A stretch of 64,000 nucleotides of DNA from Aequorivita vitellina (GTDB lineage Bacteria; Bacteroidota; Bacteroidia; Flavobacteriales; Flavobacteriaceae): contig NZ_JAIRBA010000007.1 in NCBI RefSeq assembly GCF_022008365.1, positions 1 through 64,000 of the forward strand, in the 5' to 3' direction. Both the position numbers and the translations under genes were made by a program. Position 1 is the first letter of the stretch. Each line of letters starts with the position of its first letter. This document shows, piece by piece, positions 61,631 to 64,000 of the stretch. The notes under the pieces are model-generated. The model saw only the letters and a program-made list of their open reading frames with translations, ran no database searches and had not been told where the DNA came from.

Positions 61631-63604
61631 TTAATCCACGTTATCGTGTAAAAAGGAATTATTCCTACGTAATTCAATCTCGTCTGCATCGGTATTCACA
61701 GAGGTTCGTGAAATATTAGACTCGTTTTTCGTTTCGTTTAAATCAATCCCCATGCGTTTGTAAGCGGGTTGCTTTTCAATTTCATCAATTCGGGAAGGAC
61801 TATTTTTGAACTTATAATTGAATTCTTTCATTTTTCGCTTGCGCTCTTCGGCACGGTCACTCAATATTTTTGATATTGGCGAATTCATCGGGTCTTCTTC
61901 TACATTGGTATCGGATGTATCGGTACTTGGTTCTGAAACCGTTCTTTTTTCAAAAACAATTTCCTCATCCATATCTTCCGAAGGGCTTATTTTTTTTGGC
62001 TTGGCATTGTTTAAATGACTTTCAACTTCTTGATAGTCGTCAAGACTGTAGCGCTTTATTCCGTTTTCCGAAACTTCGGTAACCGGAACAACTTCTACGT
62101 GATCTTTCACCTCTATTTCATCCAGATTAAAGAAAACCTTTTCTTCTTTCTGTTCTTTCTCAGAAGTTTTCTGAGAATTAGATTTTATAGGAAGATCGAA
62201 CATTAATATTTGCTCCTCATTCTCAATAGCAGTGCTTTGAGAAGTGCTTGTGGTTTCCTCCTGTTTTTTTGGAGCTTCTACAATTACGAATTCGTTGACG
62301 TTTATTTTATTAACTTCAACTTGGTTAAAATCTTCAATATTTTTCGCTTCAACTTCTTCATAATTAACCGTTAAGTTTTTCAACAATTCTGAAGTTTTAA
62401 CATAGCCTTCAAAAGGTTGTTCTTCTTGCAATTCGGTATCATCAAATAAAGTGTGTTTAACTATCGGGGCTTCATTTTTGGGCTGGGTAGTTAAAGGCTT
62501 TTCTGGCAATCTAACGGGACTTGCAGTGGCTTTAGGAGTAAGATCTTGCACGGCCTTTTGTTCGTCTTCTAAGGTGTGAATTATCTTTTTTGTTTCGGTA
62601 TTTACTATTTCATTTTGTTGTTCAATGTTAAAACCAGTAGCAATTACGGTAATTGAAATAGAGCCCTCTAAATTTTCTTCGTCGCCCACACCCATAATAA
62701 TATTCGCGCTATGGCCAGCTTCACTTTGAATGTGATCACTTATTTCGCCAATTTCATCAATAGTAATTTCATCGGTTCCAGAAACGATAAGCAGCAATAC
62801 GTTTTTAGCACCTTTTATTTTATTATCGTTGAGCAATGGCGAGTCTAAGGCTCTGCTAATTGCCTCTTTAGCTCTGTTCGCACCAGAAGCGGTAGCGCTT
62901 CCCATAATAGCCGTACCACTATTTGCAAGAACCGTTTTTGCATCCCGAAGGTCAATGTTTTGCGTGTAGTGATGTGTTATTACTTCGGCAATTCCACGAG
63001 CAGCAGTTGCCAATACTTCATCGGCTTTGGAGAAACCAGCTTTAAATCCGAGATTTCCATAAACCTCTCGCAATTTATTATTGTTAATTACCACCAAAGA
63101 ATCTACATTTTTGCGCAATTTTTCAACTCCAATTTGCGCCTGATCGTTACGGGTTTTTCCTTCAAATTGAAATGGAATAGTAACAATGCCAACAGTGAGA
63201 ATGTCCATATCTTTTGCCATTTTGGCAATAATAGGCGCAGCTCCTGTACCCGTACCACCACCCATTCCGGCTGTAATAAAAATCATTTTGGTATTGGTAG
63301 TAAGCATACTGCGAATTTCTTCCATGCTTTCAACGGCAGATTGCTCACCAACGTCGGGATTGGCACCTGCGCCCAAACCTTCGGTTAAAGAAACCCCTAA
63401 TTGAATTTTAATTGGCACCGGGCTGTTTTCTAACGCCTGTGAATCTGTATTACAAATTACAAAGTCTACTCCCTTTATGCCCTGGCTGAACATATGGTTA
63501 ATGGCATTACTACCTCCACCGCCAACACCGATAACCTTAATCACATTTGATTGGTTCTTCGGCAGGTCGAATGAAATGTTATCAAATTCTGTTTTGCTGC
63601 TCAT
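61631..63604 (-). CDS. ftsZ: cell division GTPase FtsZ
   Basis: 657 residues. The tubulin-like GTPase core (about 18-330) has GVGGGGSNAINHM (27-38), the tubulin signature GGGTGTG (115-121), NNNKLREVYGNLGF with synergy-loop neighbours and DLRDAKTVLANSGTAIMG. A very long, acidic, disordered linker (about 340-620) follows, much longer than the roughly 50-residue E. coli linker; long linkers are usual in Flavobacteriia. The end (KQPAYKRMGIDLN) is the conserved tail that binds FtsA. It lies 80 nt after ftsA on the same strand. Confidence 0.97.
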   Translation of the reverse strand: MSSKTEFDNISFDLPKNQSNVIKVIGVGGGGSNAINHMFSQGIKGVDFVICNTDSQALENSPVPIKIQLGVSLTEGLGAGANPDVGEQSAVESMEEIRSMLTTNTKMIFITAGMGGGTGTGAAPIIAKMAKDMDILTVGIVTIPFQFEGKTRNDQAQIGVEKLRKNVDSLVVINNNKLREVYGNLGFKAGFSKADEVLATAARGIAEVITHHYTQNIDLRDAKTVLANSGTAIMGSATASGANRAKEAISRALDSPLLNDNKIKGAKNVLLLIVSGTDEITIDEIGEISDHIQSEAGHSANIIMGVGDEENLEGSISITVIATGFNIEQQNEIVNTETKKIIHTLEDEQKAVQDLTPKATASPVRLPEKPLTTQPKNEAPIVKHTLFDDTELQEEQPFEGYVKTSELLKNLTVNYEEVEAKNIEDFNQVEVNKINVNEFVIVEAPKKQEETTSTSQSTAIENEEQILMFDLPIKSNSQKTSEKEQKEEKVFFNLDEIEVKDHVEVVPVTEVSENGIKRYSLDDYQEVESHLNNAKPKKISPSEDMDEEIVFEKRTVSEPSTDTSDTNVEEDPMNSPISKILSDRAEERKRKMKEFNYKFKNSPSRIDEIEKQPAYKRMGIDLNETKNESNISRTSVNTDADEIELRRNNSFLHDNVD

Positions 63605-63684
63605 AGTTTTATTTTTTGTTGCAATGTTTTAAAATTTTATCCGATTAATTCATCGGTTTATCCGCGATGCATCACACATCGTCG

Positions 63685-64000
63685 TTATTCGGCATTGTCT
63701 AAAAATTCTTTAAACCGTTCTGCCCATTTATCAAAAAATCGTTTTGATGATTTCTTTTCTTTGGTAGTTTCTTCTTCTGCGCCATCGTCGTCCTCTTTCG
63801 CTTCAGTTGCTACCGCTTTCTCTTCATCATCTTGCGATTCTTCACCATTTGGAAAACGCTTCATTAAAGAAGATTTTTCTTTGCTTTCCAAACTATTTAA
63901 CACCAAGCCTACCGCTGTTGCATACATTGGGCTGGTAGTTTCGGCATCGCTGTCGCCTGCCAAATGCTCGTTGGGATAACCAATTCGCGTATCCATTCCT
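63685..64000 (-). CDS. ftsA: cell division protein FtsA (C-terminal part, runs off the window)
   Basis: The last 105 or so codons of ftsA are present; the frame stays open to the window edge, and the ATG at 63996 is internal. The visible VRIGYPNEHLAG-like TRIGYPNEHLAGDSDAETTS, SPMYATAVGLVLNSLESKEK matches the end of the actin-like fold. An acidic linker (EESQDDEEKAVATEAKEDDD) and the amphipathic end WAERFKEFLDNAE, the membrane-targeting helix, follow. It ties FtsZ filaments to the membrane. ftsZ follows after 80 nt. Confidence 0.93.
   Translation of the reverse strand, partial: GMDTRIGYPNEHLAGDSDAETTSPMYATAVGLVLNSLESKEKSSLMKRFPNGEESQDDEEKAVATEAKEDDDGAEEETTKEKKSSKRFFDKWAERFKEFLDNAE

Overview
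The window is chromosomal DNA of a marine-type Flavobacteriaceae bacterium (phylum Bacteroidota). Grounds seen in the sequence: AT-rich genes with few Shine-Dalgarno sites, type IX secretion C-terminal sorting domains, a SusC/SusD pair, Bacteroidota promoter elements (TTTG-N19-TAnnTTTG), a rpsL-to-rplQ ribosomal superoperon with secY directly followed by infA, and an FtsZ with a very long C-terminal linker. Closeness to Aequorivita-like genera is my impression only. No rRNA, IS element, prophage or CRISPR array is visible.

Layout. 1-6.4 kb is the accessory part: a frameshifted secreted leucine-rich-repeat protein, a family protein of unknown function, a secreted FG-GAP/VCBS repeat protein and a RelE/ParE-type toxin-antitoxin pair, separated by repeat-rich spacers. 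6.4-13.6 kb holds envelope and housekeeping genes: an RluD-type pseudouridine synthase overlapping a membrane PASTA protein, then ddl, lpxB, an NlpC/P60 lipoprotein, a decayed antitoxin remnant and comEC. 13.6-19.7 kb (minus) holds a thioredoxin-like protein and a peptide-use operon (DPP-IV peptidase plus two POT transporters). 20-26.5 kb has mgtE, a guanidino-modifying enzyme, gltA, eno and carA.

26.6-44.1 kb is one minus-strand run of 32 translation and secretion genes from rpsL to rplQ (str, S10, spc and alpha operons joined). A full-consensus promoter lies before rpsL. Most gene spacers are under 30 nt, but five larger ones (rpsL-rpsG, rpsJ-rplC, rpsN-rpsH, rpsK-rpsD, rpoA-rplQ) each carry an inverted repeat placed at or just after the upstream stop codon.

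44.1-51 kb holds an Omp85-family outer-membrane protein and a SusC-SusD-lipoprotein operon ending in a strong terminator. 51-60.6 kb holds rlmB, a rhomboid protease, rarA, a three-gene envelope cluster of unknown role, and an operon of radC, a DUF7033-type deacetylase homologue that has apparently lost its catalytic residues, and a YjjG-like nucleotidase. 60.8-64 kb has tRNA-Arg, a YqeY-like protein, ftsZ and the end of ftsA.

The most distinctive non-gene signal is a set of dispersed arrays with strict 7-bp period (AACTGAC/AACCGAA/AACACTG/AATCTCA-type units) at five loci, plus short CCCGA...TCGGG palindromes in spacers and a related palindrome that appears inserted in frame inside the RluD-like gene. 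I saw no clear new multi-gene defence or biosynthetic system; the best candidates for something undescribed are the heptamer arrays, the spacer hairpins of the ribosomal superoperon and the apparent pseudo-deacetylase.
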